Source: Streptomyces sp. NBC_01485
GTDB taxonomy: Bacteria; Actinomycetota; Actinomycetes; Streptomycetales; Streptomycetaceae
Assembly (NCBI RefSeq): GCF_036227125.1
Contig: NZ_CP109435.1
Span: forward strand, 744,001-808,000
Direction: 5' to 3'
DNA length: 64,000 bases
Shown: positions 8,739-17,048 of the stretch, piece by piece
Layout: each line of letters begins with the position of its first letter
How positions within the stretch are numbered: the stretch's first letter is position 1
Program-made: the position numbers and the translations under genes
Notes under the pieces: generated by a model
Databases searched by the model: none
The model's input: only the letters and a program-made list of their open reading frames with translations
Told to the model about the DNA's origin: nothing

Positions 8739-10019
8739 TCACTGGTCCTCCCCCGCCTCGTCGGCCGTCCGGGTCGGCAGTACGGCGAGCACCCGGAAGC
8801 CGCCGTCGGGCCGCGGCCCCGCCTCGATCGTGCCACCCAGCGCCGCGGCCCGCTCCCGCATCCCGGCGAGACCGTTGCCGCTGCCGCCCGCGTCGGCGCC
8901 GGTCGCCGGTCCGTCGTCGTCGATACGCAGCCGTAGCGTCCCGGCGGTCTGATCGAACCGCACGCGCGCGTGACGCGAGCCCGAGTGGCGTACGACGTTG
9001 GTGAGGGCCTCCTGGACGATGCGGAAGGCGGCGAGGTCGGTGTGGGGCGGCAGGCGAGGCGGCAGGCCGGTCACGTCGACGGTCAGTCCGGCCCGCGCCG
9101 CCTGTTCCACCAGTTCGGGCAGCCGGTCCAGGCCGGGGGCCGGTGCGCGCGGCGCGTCTCCCGGCGCGCGCAGGCTGTCGAGCACCTGACGCACCTCGCC
9201 CAGCGCTTCCTTGCTGGCGGACTTGATGGTGGTGAGCGCGGTGCGCGCCTGCTCCGGGTCGGCGTCGAGGAGCGCGAGGCCCACGCCCGCCTGCACGTTG
9301 ATGACCGACAGACTGTGCGCGAGGACGTCGTGCAGTTCGCGGGCGATGCGCAGCCGCTCCTCGTCGGCGCGCCGCCGGGCGGCCTGGGCGCGTTCGGCCC
9401 GCTCCCGGGCCCACTGCTCGCGCCGGATCCGGGCCAGCTCCGCGACCGCCACGATCGCCACGGCCCATCCGGCGACGACGATCTCCTGCCCGAAGGGGGC
9501 GGAGTCGTCGCCGGCGGGCGGCAGCCACCGGTACAGCCAGTGCGCGACCAGCAGGTGCACGGCCCACAGCATGCCCAGCGCCGTCCAGGCGGCCCTGCGG
9601 TGCCCGGCGACGACGGCGGCGAAGCAGGCCACCGCGACGGTCAGGAACACCGGCCCGTACGGGTAGCCGGCGCCCAGGTAGAGCGCGACGGCGGCCGCCG
9701 TGCCGAACACGACGGCCACCGGGTGCCGTTGCCGCCACAGCAGCAGCCCGCAGGCGACGACCAGCAGCACGCGCGCGAAGACGTCGAGCGAGGCCCGCTC
9801 GCCCTCCTGCGCGTGGGCCGCGAAGTTCGAGCCGACAAGGACGAAGAGGGTGATCAGCACGGTCGAAGGCCAGGGCCACCGCACCGCACCCGGCCACCGC
9901 GGCGCACCCGGCCCCGGCGTCGTGCCGTCACCGCCCTCCCAGCGGCGCGGCCACGGTGGTGGCCCGTGCCGCCACCACCGCCCCGGGCCGCCGCGCCCGC
10001 GCACCTGCTCTTCGTCCAT
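8739..10019 (-). CDS. sensor histidine kinase of the HisKA_3 family
   Basis: A 426-residue membrane kinase. A Trp/Pro/Gly-rich N-terminus is followed by about five transmembrane segments with very short loops, so sensing is probably within the membrane. The dimerisation/phospho-acceptor motif is ARELHDVLAHSLSVI (His), and the ATPase has ALTNVVRHSGSRHARV (N box) and GNGLAGMRERAAALGG (G box). This layout is typical of Streptomyces NarX/DesK-like kinases. The start at 10019 (MDEEQVRG) is chosen; upstream codons lack conservation. It is cotranscribed with the response regulator that follows. Confidence 0.9.
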   Translation of the reverse strand: MDEEQVRGRGGPGRWWRHGPPPWPRRWEGGDGTTPGPGAPRWPGAVRWPWPSTVLITLFVLVGSNFAAHAQEGERASLDVFARVLLVVACGLLLWRQRHPVAVVFGTAAAVALYLGAGYPYGPVFLTVAVACFAAVVAGHRRAAWTALGMLWAVHLLVAHWLYRWLPPAGDDSAPFGQEIVVAGWAVAIVAVAELARIRREQWARERAERAQAARRRADEERLRIARELHDVLAHSLSVINVQAGVGLALLDADPEQARTALTTIKSASKEALGEVRQVLDSLRAPGDAPRAPAPGLDRLPELVEQAARAGLTVDVTGLPPRLPPHTDLAAFRIVQEALTNVVRHSGSRHARVRFDQTAGTLRLRIDDDGPATGADAGGSGNGLAGMRERAAALGGTIEAGPRPDGGFRVLAVLPTRTADEAGEDQ

Positions 10020-10165
10020 GCCCGCCACGCTAGACGTCACCGCCCGCACCGGACGTCCGCCGGGCGAGGGCACCCCCCGTACTCCCCTGGAAGTACGCGC
10101 TCCCCCGGAAGCGCACGCTCCCTTGGACGTACGCGTCGGCGCACTCGCGCGCCGGACCAGCCCTT

Positions 10166-10855
10166 CTAGCGCAGCCCCGCCTCATGGGCGAGCCGTGTGA
10201 CCGCGTAGCGGAAGAACGGTTCGCGTTCCTCCACGACGCGGTGGAACTGTCCGAACACCTCGAAGCCGATGAGCCCGTACAACTGGGCCCAGGCCGCGAC
10301 GAGTGCGGCGACCGCGCCGGGCGGCAGGTCGGGGGCGAGCTCGGCCGCCATGCGTACCGCCTCGGGGACCAGGTCGTCCGTCAGGAGCGGTACCTCCAGC
10401 CCGTGCGCCTGGTGTGCGTCGCGCACGATCTCGGCGAGGAGGAGCCCGACGCGGGCGGCGGCCGGAACGGTCGCCTGGGGCGCGCTGTAGCCGGGCACCG
10501 GCGAGCCGTAGATCAGCGCGTACTCGTGCGGATGCGCCAGCGCCCAGCCGCGCACCGCCTCGCCGACCGCGACCCAGCGCTCGACGGGAACGGCGCCGGC
10601 GACGGCGGCGTGCGCGGCCTCCGCGCTCTCGCCGAGGGAGTCGTAGGCGTCGATGATGAGTGCGGTGAGCAGGTCGTCGCGGCTCGGGAAGTAGCGGTAC
10701 AGGGCGGAGGAGACCATGCCGAGCTCGCGGGCCACGGCCCGCAGCGAGAGCTTGGCGGCGCCCTCGGACGCGAGCTGTCTGCGTGCCTCGTCCTTGATGG
10801 CGGCGGTGACTTCGATCCTGGCGCGGGCGCGTGCCCCTCGAACGGTGCTGCTCAT
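10166..10855 (-). CDS. TetR family repressor with WHG-type C-terminal domain
   Basis: A 229-residue regulator. The N-terminal helix-turn-helix includes LSLRAVARELGMVSSALYRY, and the ligand-binding half includes ALIIDAYDSLGESAEAA and the Trp/His-rich EAVRGWALAHPHEYALIYG of the WHG group. It is divergent from an F420-type oxidoreductase gene, and the 174-base gap between them carries three similar palindromes, the first only four bases from its own start codon. Autorepression and repression of the oxidoreductase are therefore likely. The inducer is unknown. Confidence 0.88.
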   Translation of the reverse strand: MSSTVRGARARARIEVTAAIKDEARRQLASEGAAKLSLRAVARELGMVSSALYRYFPSRDDLLTALIIDAYDSLGESAEAAHAAVAGAVPVERWVAVGEAVRGWALAHPHEYALIYGSPVPGYSAPQATVPAAARVGLLLAEIVRDAHQAHGLEVPLLTDDLVPEAVRMAAELAPDLPPGAVAALVAAWAQLYGLIGFEVFGQFHRVVEEREPFFRYAVTRLAHEAGLR

Positions 10856-10858
10856 GGA

Positions 10859-10869
10859 GAACAGTGTTC
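10859..10869. promoter_or_regulatory. TetR operator-like palindrome, copy 1
   Basis: GAACA-G-TGTTC is a perfect inverted repeat starting four bases upstream of the tetR start codon. It resembles copies 2 and 3 in the same gap. Confidence 0.6.
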
Positions 10870-10933
10870 CACGAAAACGGATCGGCGCACACAGTTCGGA
10901 TCAGCGAACATGATGTGGATCGATGCACTAAAC

Positions 10934-10948
10934 AGAGAACAGTGCTCT
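10934..10948. promoter_or_regulatory. TetR operator-like palindrome, copy 2
   Basis: AGAGAACAGTGCTCT shares AGAACAGTG with copy 1 and lies mid-way between the divergent genes. Confidence 0.6.
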
Positions 10949-10995
10949 TGCTTTGGGGCGCCAATCCCAGGCAGACTCACACCAAGCGAAGAAAC

Positions 10996-11010
10996 GAGAG
11001 CAGCGCTCTC
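10996..11010. promoter_or_regulatory. TetR operator-like palindrome, copy 3
   Basis: GAGAGC-AGC-GCTCTC has perfect six-base arms. It lies 20 bases before the oxidoreductase start codon, just upstream of its ribosome binding site. Confidence 0.55.
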
Positions 11011-11029
11011 CCACTGACCGGAGGTCACC

Positions 11030-11482
11030 ATGTCGTCATCGCCGTACTACCTCAAGGGCAGCCCGCTCAACGTCCGCCTCAACGGTGTCATCGGCTGGCT
11101 GGCCCGGCACGGGTTCAGCCTCATGGGCTCGGCGGAGATGTCCGTACGCGGTCGCAAGAGCGGTCAGATGCAGCGCATCCCGGTCAACCCGCACTCCTAC
11201 GACGGCGCCCGGTACCTGGTCTCGGCACGCGGGCACTCGCAGTGGGTGCGCAACATGCGGGTCGCGGGGGGCGGGGAGCTGCGGGTCGGGCGCAAGGTGC
11301 GCGCGTTCTCCGCGGTGGAGCTTCCCGACGAGGAGAAGCTCCCGATCCTGCGGACCTATCTGGAGAAGTGGGGCTGGGAGGTCAACCAGTACTTCAACGG
11401 CGTCACGGCCAAGTCCACGGACGAGGAGATCATCGCAGCGGCGGGCGACCACCCGGTCTTCCGGATCACGGTCGAAGGCTGA
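11030..11482 (+). CDS. nitroreductase-fold, deazaflavin (F420)-dependent oxidoreductase
   Basis: A 150-residue protein of the Ddn/DUF385 family, whose members bind F420 and reduce or oxidise small molecules. Diagnostic features are the split-barrel segments MSVRGRKSGQMQRIPVNP and YLVSARGHSQWVRNMRVAGG. Length is normal. GGAGG seven bases before the ATG is a good ribosome binding site. Three operator-like palindromes lie between it and the divergent tetR, suggesting ligand-inducible expression, perhaps for detoxification. The substrate is not predictable. Confidence 0.85.
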   Translation: MSSSPYYLKGSPLNVRLNGVIGWLARHGFSLMGSAEMSVRGRKSGQMQRIPVNPHSYDGARYLVSARGHSQWVRNMRVAGGGELRVGRKVRAFSAVELPDEEKLPILRTYLEKWGWEVNQYFNGVTAKSTDEEIIAAAGDHPVFRITVEG

Positions 11483-11492
11483 GCCCCGAGCC

Positions 11493-11520
11493 CCGAGAAC
11501 TGAGGGCCGAGAACTGAGGG
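11493..11520. repeat. 14-base tandem repeat, two copies
   Basis: CCGAGAACTGAGGG occurs twice in direct tandem, followed by a partial third unit, in the 74-base gap between the convergent oxidoreductase and flavoprotein genes. No terminator hairpin is obvious there. Confidence 0.7.
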
Positions 11521-11556
11521 CCGAGCCCCGGACCGCAATCCCTGGCCGCCGCAGGA

Positions 11557-12852
11557 CTACTCGCTCTCCTCCGCCCCCGCCACCGGTGTCGGCGTCGCTG
11601 CCGAGTCCGGTGTCTGCGCCTGTGCCTGCCGCCGGTCCATGGCGGTCAGCGCCCGCTGGGCCATCGGATGCGTGCGGAAGAGCTCGCCCAGCGTCGTGCG
11701 ACCGCGCGTGATGTCGGTGAACGCCCGCCAGGCCGGGCGGAAACCGGTGAGGGCCGCGTGGAAGAGTCCGGGCCGCCGCTCGAAGACGGTGAGCAGCCGC
11801 TTGCCGACGCTCATCTCCACGCCGAGGCCGGCCTTGATCGCGAAGGCGTAGTTCAGCGCCTGCCTGCGGGTGTCCACCGCGTCGTGCGCCTCGGCGATAC
11901 GGACCGCCCACTCGCCCGCGAGCCGGCCCGACCGCAGCGCGAAGGAGATGCCCTCGCGGGTCCACGGCTCGAGCAGACCCGCCGCGTCCCCGCACACGAG
12001 CACCCGCCCGCGCGAGAGCGGCGAGTCGTCGGCACGGCAGCGGGTCAGATGGCCGGAGGAGATGCTCGGCTCGAACCCGGCGAGGCCGAGTCGCCCGATG
12101 AAGTCCTCCAGGTAGCGCTTGGTGGCGGCGCCTTCGCCGCGCGCCGAGATCACACCGACCGTCAGCGTGTCCCCCTTGGGGAACACCCAGCCGTAACTGC
12201 CGGGCATCGGACCCCAGTCGATGAGGACACGCCCCTTCCAGTCCTCGGCGACCGTCTCCGGCACCGGGATCTCCGCCTCGAGGCCGAGATCCACCTGGTC
12301 GAGCTTCACGCCGACATGCGCGCCTATACGGCTCGCGCTGCCGTCCGCGCCGACCACCGACCGCGCCAGCAGCGTCTCGCCGCCCTGCAGGACGACCGCG
12401 ACCGTGCGCCGGTCGGGAACGGCCGAGCCGTGCTGCTCGACCCTCTGCACGGTGACGCCCGTGCGCAGCTCGGCGCCCGCCTTCTGGGCGTGCTCGACGA
12501 GCTGCTGGTCGAACTCGGGCCGGTTGATCAGCCCGAACAGCATCTGCCGGGAGCGCCGGGTCCGGGTGAAACGCCCGTTGTTCGAGAAGGTCACCGCGTG
12601 CACCCGGTCGCGGAAGGGCAGTTCGAAGCCGGGTGGCAGGCAGTCGCGCGAGGGGCCGATGATGCCGCCTCCGCACGTCTTGTAGCGGGGCAGCTCCGCC
12701 TTCTCCAGCAAGAGCACACTCCGCCCCGTGACCGCCGCCGCATAGGCGGCCGAAGCCCCCGCGGGCCCCGCGCCCACCACCACGACGTCCCACACACGCA
12801 TGTCGTCCGTCGAAGAGTTCTCGTCGTCCGCCGAAGAGTTCTCGCTGCTCAC
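11557..12852 (-). CDS. geranylgeranyl reductase family FAD-dependent oxidoreductase
   Basis: A 431-residue flavoprotein. DVVVVGAGPAGASAAYAAA binds the FAD ADP moiety, CGGGIIG follows the family's conserved cysteine, and VLVCGDAAGLLEPWTREGI is the second FAD motif. Relatives reduce isoprenoid double bonds of menaquinone or lipids. The N-terminus carries a short duplicated acidic tract (SSADDENSSTDD) and may be unstructured; a start at 12801 (MRVWDVVVVG) would remove it. The GTG at 12852 has only a weak ribosome site. The neighbouring M20 peptidase is divergent. Confidence 0.85.
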   Translation of the reverse strand: MSSENSSADDENSSTDDMRVWDVVVVGAGPAGASAAYAAAVTGRSVLLLEKAELPRYKTCGGGIIGPSRDCLPPGFELPFRDRVHAVTFSNNGRFTRTRRSRQMLFGLINRPEFDQQLVEHAQKAGAELRTGVTVQRVEQHGSAVPDRRTVAVVLQGGETLLARSVVGADGSASRIGAHVGVKLDQVDLGLEAEIPVPETVAEDWKGRVLIDWGPMPGSYGWVFPKGDTLTVGVISARGEGAATKRYLEDFIGRLGLAGFEPSISSGHLTRCRADDSPLSRGRVLVCGDAAGLLEPWTREGISFALRSGRLAGEWAVRIAEAHDAVDTRRQALNYAFAIKAGLGVEMSVGKRLLTVFERRPGLFHAALTGFRPAWRAFTDITRGRTTLGELFRTHPMAQRALTAMDRRQAQAQTPDSAATPTPVAGAEESE

Positions 12853-13054
12853 GATGGTCTACTGCTCCCGATCAAGCCGCTTGCCGCACCTGTCCCCCGC
12901 ATCCTACGGCGGAGATCGTCACGGTCCGATGACGGTCCGCTGTGGAAGGATCGGCGGCGTGCGCGACCCCGTCCCAGCAGCGCGTACGCTCGCACGGTCC
13001 CTCGAACGGACCAGTGACACCCTGTACAACGTCGCACCCACAAGGAGCGTGCCC

Positions 13055-14413
13055 ATGTCGTCGAATTCGGTCGCCGAGACCGTCGCCTCGCTCATGCCCA
13101 GGGCGCGGGTGGAGCTCACCGAGCTGGTGGCCTTCAAGTCGGTGGCGGACTTCGACCAGTTCCCCAGGAGCGAGAGCGAGGCCGCCGCCCGCTGGATCAC
13201 GGCCGCGCTGCGCGCCGAGGGCTTCCAGGACGTGGCGCTGCTCGACACGCCCGACGGCACCCAGTCGGTGTACGGGTATCTGCCCGGCCCGGCCGGCGCG
13301 AAGACCGTCCTGCTCTACGCCCACTACGACGTGCAGCCGCCGCTGGACGAGGCCGCCTGGACCACGCCGCCCTTCGAGCTGACCGAGCGCGACGGCCGCT
13401 GGTACGGCCGCGGCAGCGCCGACTGCAAGGGCGGCTTCATCATGCACCTGCTCGCGCTGCGCGCCCTCAAGGCGAACGGCGGCGTCCCGGTCCACGTCAA
13501 GGTGATCGTCGAGGGCTCCGAGGAACAGGGCACGGGCGGTCTGGAACGGTACGCCGAGGAGCACCCGGACCTGCTGACGGCCGACACCATCGTGATCGGC
13601 GACGCGGGCAACTTCCGTGTCGGACTGCCGACGGTCACCTCCACCCTGCGTGGCATGACCATGATGCGGGTGCGGATCGACACCCTCGAGGGCAACCTGC
13701 ACTCCGGCCAGTTCGGCGGGGCCGCACCCGACGCGCTGGGCGCGCTGATCCGCGTCCTGGACTCGCTGCGCGCCGAGGACGGCTCGACCACCGTCGACGG
13801 CCTCACCGACGACGCCTCGCGCTGGGAGGGCCTCCAGTACGACGAGACGCGGTTCCGCCAGGACGCCAAGGTGCTGGACGGCGTCGAACTGATCGGCTCC
13901 GGCACGGTCGCCGACCGTATCTGGGCCCGGCCCGCCGTCACCGTCCTCGGCATCGACTGCCCGCCGGTGGTCGGCGCCACCCCGTCCGTGCAGGCGGGCG
14001 CCCGCGCGCTGATCAGCCTGCGGGTACCGCCGGGCGTGGACGCGGCCGAGGCGACGAAGCTGCTCCAGGCCCATCTGGAGGCGCACACGCCGTGGGGCGC
14101 GCGCGTGAGCACCGAACAGGTCGGCCAGGGCCAGGCTTTCAGCGCCGACACCACCAGTCCGGCGTACGCGGCGATGGCCGAGGCGATGGCGGTCGCCTAC
14201 CCCGGTCAGGAGATGCAGTACGCGGGCCAGGGCGGTTCCATCCCCCTGTGCAACACCCTCGCCGCCCTCTACCCGCGCGCGGAGATCCTCCTTATCGGCC
14301 TGAGCGAGCCGGAGGCGCAGATCCACGCGGCCAACGAGAGTGTGTCCCCGGAGGAGTTGGAGCGGCTGTCGGTGACGGAGGCCCTGTTCCTGCGCAACTA
14401 CGCGGCGAGCTGA
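13055..14413 (+). CDS. M20 family metallopeptidase (dipeptidase)
   Basis: A 452-residue cytosolic zinc dipeptidase. Metal and catalytic residues are visible: AHYDVQP (His and Asp), GRGSADCKGG (bridging Asp), VEGSEEQGTGG (catalytic Glu pair) and IHAANESV (final His). The dimerisation lid domain sits between about residues 200 and 330. Length matches the family. AAGGAGCG seven bases before the ATG at 13055 sets the start. It stands alone, divergent from the flavoprotein and convergent with the NUDIX gene. Confidence 0.9.
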   Translation: MSSNSVAETVASLMPRARVELTELVAFKSVADFDQFPRSESEAAARWITAALRAEGFQDVALLDTPDGTQSVYGYLPGPAGAKTVLLYAHYDVQPPLDEAAWTTPPFELTERDGRWYGRGSADCKGGFIMHLLALRALKANGGVPVHVKVIVEGSEEQGTGGLERYAEEHPDLLTADTIVIGDAGNFRVGLPTVTSTLRGMTMMRVRIDTLEGNLHSGQFGGAAPDALGALIRVLDSLRAEDGSTTVDGLTDDASRWEGLQYDETRFRQDAKVLDGVELIGSGTVADRIWARPAVTVLGIDCPPVVGATPSVQAGARALISLRVPPGVDAAEATKLLQAHLEAHTPWGARVSTEQVGQGQAFSADTTSPAYAAMAEAMAVAYPGQEMQYAGQGGSIPLCNTLAALYPRAEILLIGLSEPEAQIHAANESVSPEELERLSVTEALFLRNYAAS

Positions 14414-14448
14414 ACTGGGTAGGCCCCTGAGTAGGACCTGAGCAGGAC

Positions 14449-15504
14449 CTAGGTGGGGCACTGCCCCGTCGGGATGCCCGCCTCCAGGTAGAGGGCTGCG
14501 CCTCGCTCGCGGGCGCGCAGGGCCCAGCGCAGTCGCTCGTAGCGGACCGGTGGCAGGAGGCCGGCCGCCTCCTCCTCGGTGACGAAGCGCCAGGCCCGCA
14601 GTTCAGGGCCGGGCAGCAGCAGTCCCGCGACGGCCGCCGGTTCGAGCCGGCCACCGTCGAAGAGGAGGCGCAGCCCGCCGTAGCCGGGCGGCCTCGGCCG
14701 TTCCCAGTCGACGACCAGCAGCCGGGGTGCGTCCGCCAGCCGGATCCCGGTCTCCTCCTCGACCTCGCGCACGCCCGCGCGCGCGGGCGCCTCGCCGGGT
14801 TCCACCACTCCGCCCGGGAACTCCCAGCCGGGCTTGTACGTCGGGTCGACGAGCAGCACCCGGTCCTGCTCGTCGAAGAGGAGCACGCCGGCGGCCAGCG
14901 TCTCGGCGGTGGGTTCGGGGGTCTGCACGATGTCGCACATGGACACGGCGCCGCTGCCGACGGCCTCGGCGATCCGGGCGGCCGTCTCGTGCGGGGTGAG
15001 GGCGCCGTTGTCCACGGGGTGGGCGTCGGCGGTGAGCCAGGAGGCGAGGGCGGCGTGGTACGGCTCGATGTGGTCGTACGACCACTGCCGGATCCGTATC
15101 TCGCCGTCCGGGAGGTCCGCGGGGACCTCCCGGTTGGCTATTCGCTCGCGCAGGATCGTTTCCGCCGGAGCGAGGAGGACATGCCGGACCGCGATCCGGC
15201 GGGCGGCGAGGCCGCCGAAGATCTCGTCGCGGTACTCCTGGCGCAGCAGGGTCATGGGGACGACGAGGGTGCCGCCCAGTTCGGCGAGCAGCGCGGCCGC
15301 CGTGTCGATCACGAGGCGGCGCCAGATCGGCAGATCCTGGAAGTCGCCGACCTCGGCGAGTCTTTTGGGCGGCAGCAGGTACGGGAGTGCCCCGCCGACG
15401 ACCTCGGGGTCGAAGAGCGTGCTGTTCGGGATCAGGTCGATCAATTCCCGTGCGGTGGTGGTCTTCCCCGCACCGAACGCGCCGTTGATCCAGACGACGG
15501 TCAC
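14449..15504 (-). CDS. P-loop kinase-NUDIX hydrolase fusion
   Basis: A 351-residue two-domain protein. Residues 1-175 are an AAA/zeta-toxin-like kinase with Walker A GAFGAGKTTTAREL, and residues 200-330 are a NUDIX hydrolase with box GVVEPGE, then REVEEETGI after seven residues, matching the consensus. Such fusions are common in Streptomyces, but the substrate is unknown; a nucleotide or phosphorylated metabolite is likely. The GTG start at 15504 (VTVVWINGAFG) follows a GAGGGGGA ribosome site. It converges with the dipeptidase gene, 35 bases apart. Confidence 0.85.
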   Translation of the reverse strand: MTVVWINGAFGAGKTTTARELIDLIPNSTLFDPEVVGGALPYLLPPKRLAEVGDFQDLPIWRRLVIDTAAALLAELGGTLVVPMTLLRQEYRDEIFGGLAARRIAVRHVLLAPAETILRERIANREVPADLPDGEIRIRQWSYDHIEPYHAALASWLTADAHPVDNGALTPHETAARIAEAVGSGAVSMCDIVQTPEPTAETLAAGVLLFDEQDRVLLVDPTYKPGWEFPGGVVEPGEAPARAGVREVEEETGIRLADAPRLLVVDWERPRPPGYGGLRLLFDGGRLEPAAVAGLLLPGPELRAWRFVTEEEAAGLLPPVRYERLRWALRARERGAALYLEAGIPTGQCPT

Positions 15505-15678
15505 AGTTCCCCCTCTTCTGTTGGCCCCCTGTGGCTTGCCCGCTCCACCCTGCCACGGAAACCAGTTCCAGTTGAGGACACACGAACGACGTGACGCCGG
15601 CACCCCTCGCGGTGGGGTACCGGCGCCACGTCGGTCGTTCAGCCGTTCAGCCGTGCCGTTGTTCAGCCGTGCCGTCGT

Positions 15679-15873
15679 TCAGTCGTTCTGCCCGAGGGCG
15701 TTGCCGTCGACGGCCAGGCTGTCGCTGGCGATGGTGTGGTCGAGTGTGCTGAGGGTGTCGCCCACGTTCAGTCCGTCGAGGTCCGCACCGCCCAGGGCGT
15801 GCGAGGGGGTGATCGCCGCGACGACGAAGCCGGTGGCGAGGGAGGCGATGGCGAGCATGCTGCGCTTCTTCAT
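15679..15873 (-). CDS. short secreted peptide
   Basis: A 64-residue peptide with signal sequence MKKRSMLAIASLATGFVV and a likely cut after PSHA. The mature part of about 40 residues is acidic and polar (NVGDTLSTLD, LAVDGNALGQ) and contains no cysteine. It resembles short secreted Streptomyces peptides of unknown role and is not a chaplin or a lantibiotic precursor by motif. No strong ribosome site is visible. The decayed Clp_N reading frame runs directly into its start codon in frame. Repeated CGTTCAGCCG-type sequence follows the stop. Confidence 0.6.
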   Translation of the reverse strand: MKKRSMLAIASLATGFVVAAITPSHALGGADLDGLNVGDTLSTLDHTIASDSLAVDGNALGQND

Positions 15874-15884
15874 GCGCGGATCAA

Positions 15885-16083
15885 CTGCGCGGACGGGCGC
15901 GGGGTCACGCGTCGCCCGGCAATCCGCTCGCTGCAGCTCGTTCGGCGTGCAGCCGAGGTTGCGCAGGATCTCTGCGCGGCCGGGCTCTCCCCAGCGCGGA
16001 TCAGGCCCAGCAGCGTGTGTTCCGTGCCGAGCGAATCGTGGCCGAGGTCGGCCGACGCGCGGCGTGCTGGGCCGGGACCCCAC
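15885..16083 (-). pseudogene. Clp N-terminal repeat protein remnant
   Basis: Read on the minus strand, one frame gives DLGHDSLGTEHTLLGLIRAG, the hallmark of the Clp_N domain (EHxLLGLL). After ESPAA the match jumps to another frame, AEILRNLGCTPNELQRA, so a frameshift near 15975 has broken the gene. The upstream part is missing exactly where IS5-type sequence begins at about 16090. Only 50-60 codons remain. It was probably a small Clp_N-domain protein cut by the insertion. Confidence 0.6.
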
Positions 16084-16093
16084 TCCCGGGGCC

Positions 16094-16331
16094 GCCATCG
16101 TGGACAGCCAGAGTGTCCGGGCCAGTGAACTCAGTGGCATGCACGGCTACGACTGCGGCAAGAAGGTCAGCGGCATCGAGCGCCACCTGCTCGTCGACAC
16201 CGGCGGAAGTGTCCTGGTCACCTGTGTCAGTCCGGCCGGCATCGGCGACCACGATGGCGCCGTGGTGCTGTTCGCCCGGGTTGCCGATACCTTCCCGCGC
16301 CTGCGGCACATGTGGGCGGACCAGGGGTGGG
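16094..16331 (+). mobile_element. IS5-type transposase fragment
   Basis: The plus-strand frame gives AIVDSQSVRASE, then GYDCGKKVSGIERHLLVDT and LRHMWADQGW. These are the first and second catalytic-aspartate regions of IS5/IS4 DDE transposases (VDSQSV, GKKVxGRKRHLLVDT, WADxGY). There is no start codon, the N-terminal DNA-binding part is missing, and the C-terminal catalytic glutamate is absent. No terminal inverted repeats were found. It is an inactive relic at one border of the chitinase island. Confidence 0.75.
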
Positions 16332-16357
16332 GGCACACCGCTGGCGGCGGTGCCCCC
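16329..16357 (-). terminator. hairpin downstream of the barwin-like gene
   Basis: GGGGGCAC and GTGCCCCC form the outer stem and CCGC/GCGG the inner stem, with small bulges and a two-base loop. It lies 32 bases beyond the stop of the chitin-binding protein gene. Confidence 0.6.
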
Positions 16358-16388
16358 GTTCGCTGTGGTCAGGCTTCTCAGACGCCCT

Positions 16389-16997
16389 CTAGCAGGCGTA
16401 GGGGTCCCAGTACCAGGTGCTGATGATGGGGTCGTAGCCAGGGTTGTCGTGCTCGGCGATGTAGTACCGGCCGTCGGTGTACCGCACGACGGTTCCGGCG
16501 GTGTAGGGCGTACCGGCCGCCCAGTTCCGCGCGTTGGCACAGGCGCCTCCGCCTCCGCCTCCGCCTCCGCCTCCGCCTCCGCTGCGGACGAACTTCCAGG
16601 TGATTCCGTTGAGTACGTCGTCCGTCCCCAGTGCCCGGATCGCCGGCAGGCTGAGGTCGATGTGCTCCGAAGTGCAGCCCATGCACTTGTCCTTGACCGG
16701 GACGGTGATCGTCCGGCCGTGGTAGGAGACCTCGACGGAGATGCCCTGGCAGAGCTCGTCGTTGTTGGGGTTGGCGGACGTCCACCACTGATACGACACC
16801 GCGACCAGCATTTCGGTGGAGGCGTTGATGGGTGTTCCGCAGGCTCCGAAGCCCGCGTCGTTGTAGTAGGTCGCCTTGCCGGTGCGGGACTGACCGATAG
16901 GGATCGCGGCGAAGGCCGCTTCCACGCCGAGCACGGTGAACAGGACCACACTGAGTGCGGCTGTCGCTAAGCGGAGTATTCGTTTCCGGGCGTTCAA
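16389..16997 (-). CDS. secreted barwin/RlpA-fold protein with chitin-binding module
   Basis: A 202-residue exported protein. After a signal peptide ending near EAAFA comes a double-psi barrel domain (GKATYYNDAGFGACGTPI, VPVKDKCMGC), similar to Streptomyces proteins annotated as cysteine/serine endopeptidase inhibitors and to plant barwins and expansins. A twelve-glycine linker encoded by a CCGCCT microsatellite leads to a CBM5/12-type module (WAAGTPYTAGTVVRYTDGRY). The TTG start has GGAGGAAG upstream. Codon 10 is a TTA, so translation may need bldA. It lies 51 bases after the chitinase gene; a role in attacking or binding fungal walls is inferred. Confidence 0.8.
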   Translation of the reverse strand: MNARKRILRLATAALSVVLFTVLGVEAAFAAIPIGQSRTGKATYYNDAGFGACGTPINASTEMLVAVSYQWWTSANPNNDELCQGISVEVSYHGRTITVPVKDKCMGCTSEHIDLSLPAIRALGTDDVLNGITWKFVRSGGGGGGGGGGGGACANARNWAAGTPYTAGTVVRYTDGRYYIAEHDNPGYDPIISTWYWDPYAC

Positions 16998-17048
16998 AGC
17001 TTCCTCCCGTACGTTGGTTGGGCATGGCTTTACCTGATCGGCAAGGCG

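Noticed and set aside
8041..9897. A 618-codon frame apparently fusing kinase and response regulator
   Set aside because: Only the final part (from 8706) is the true regulator frame; the upstream part is a shadow of the kinase, which ends at 8739.
16542..16580. CCGCCT repeat as a separate regulatory element
   Set aside because: It simply encodes the poly-glycine linker of the barwin-like protein.
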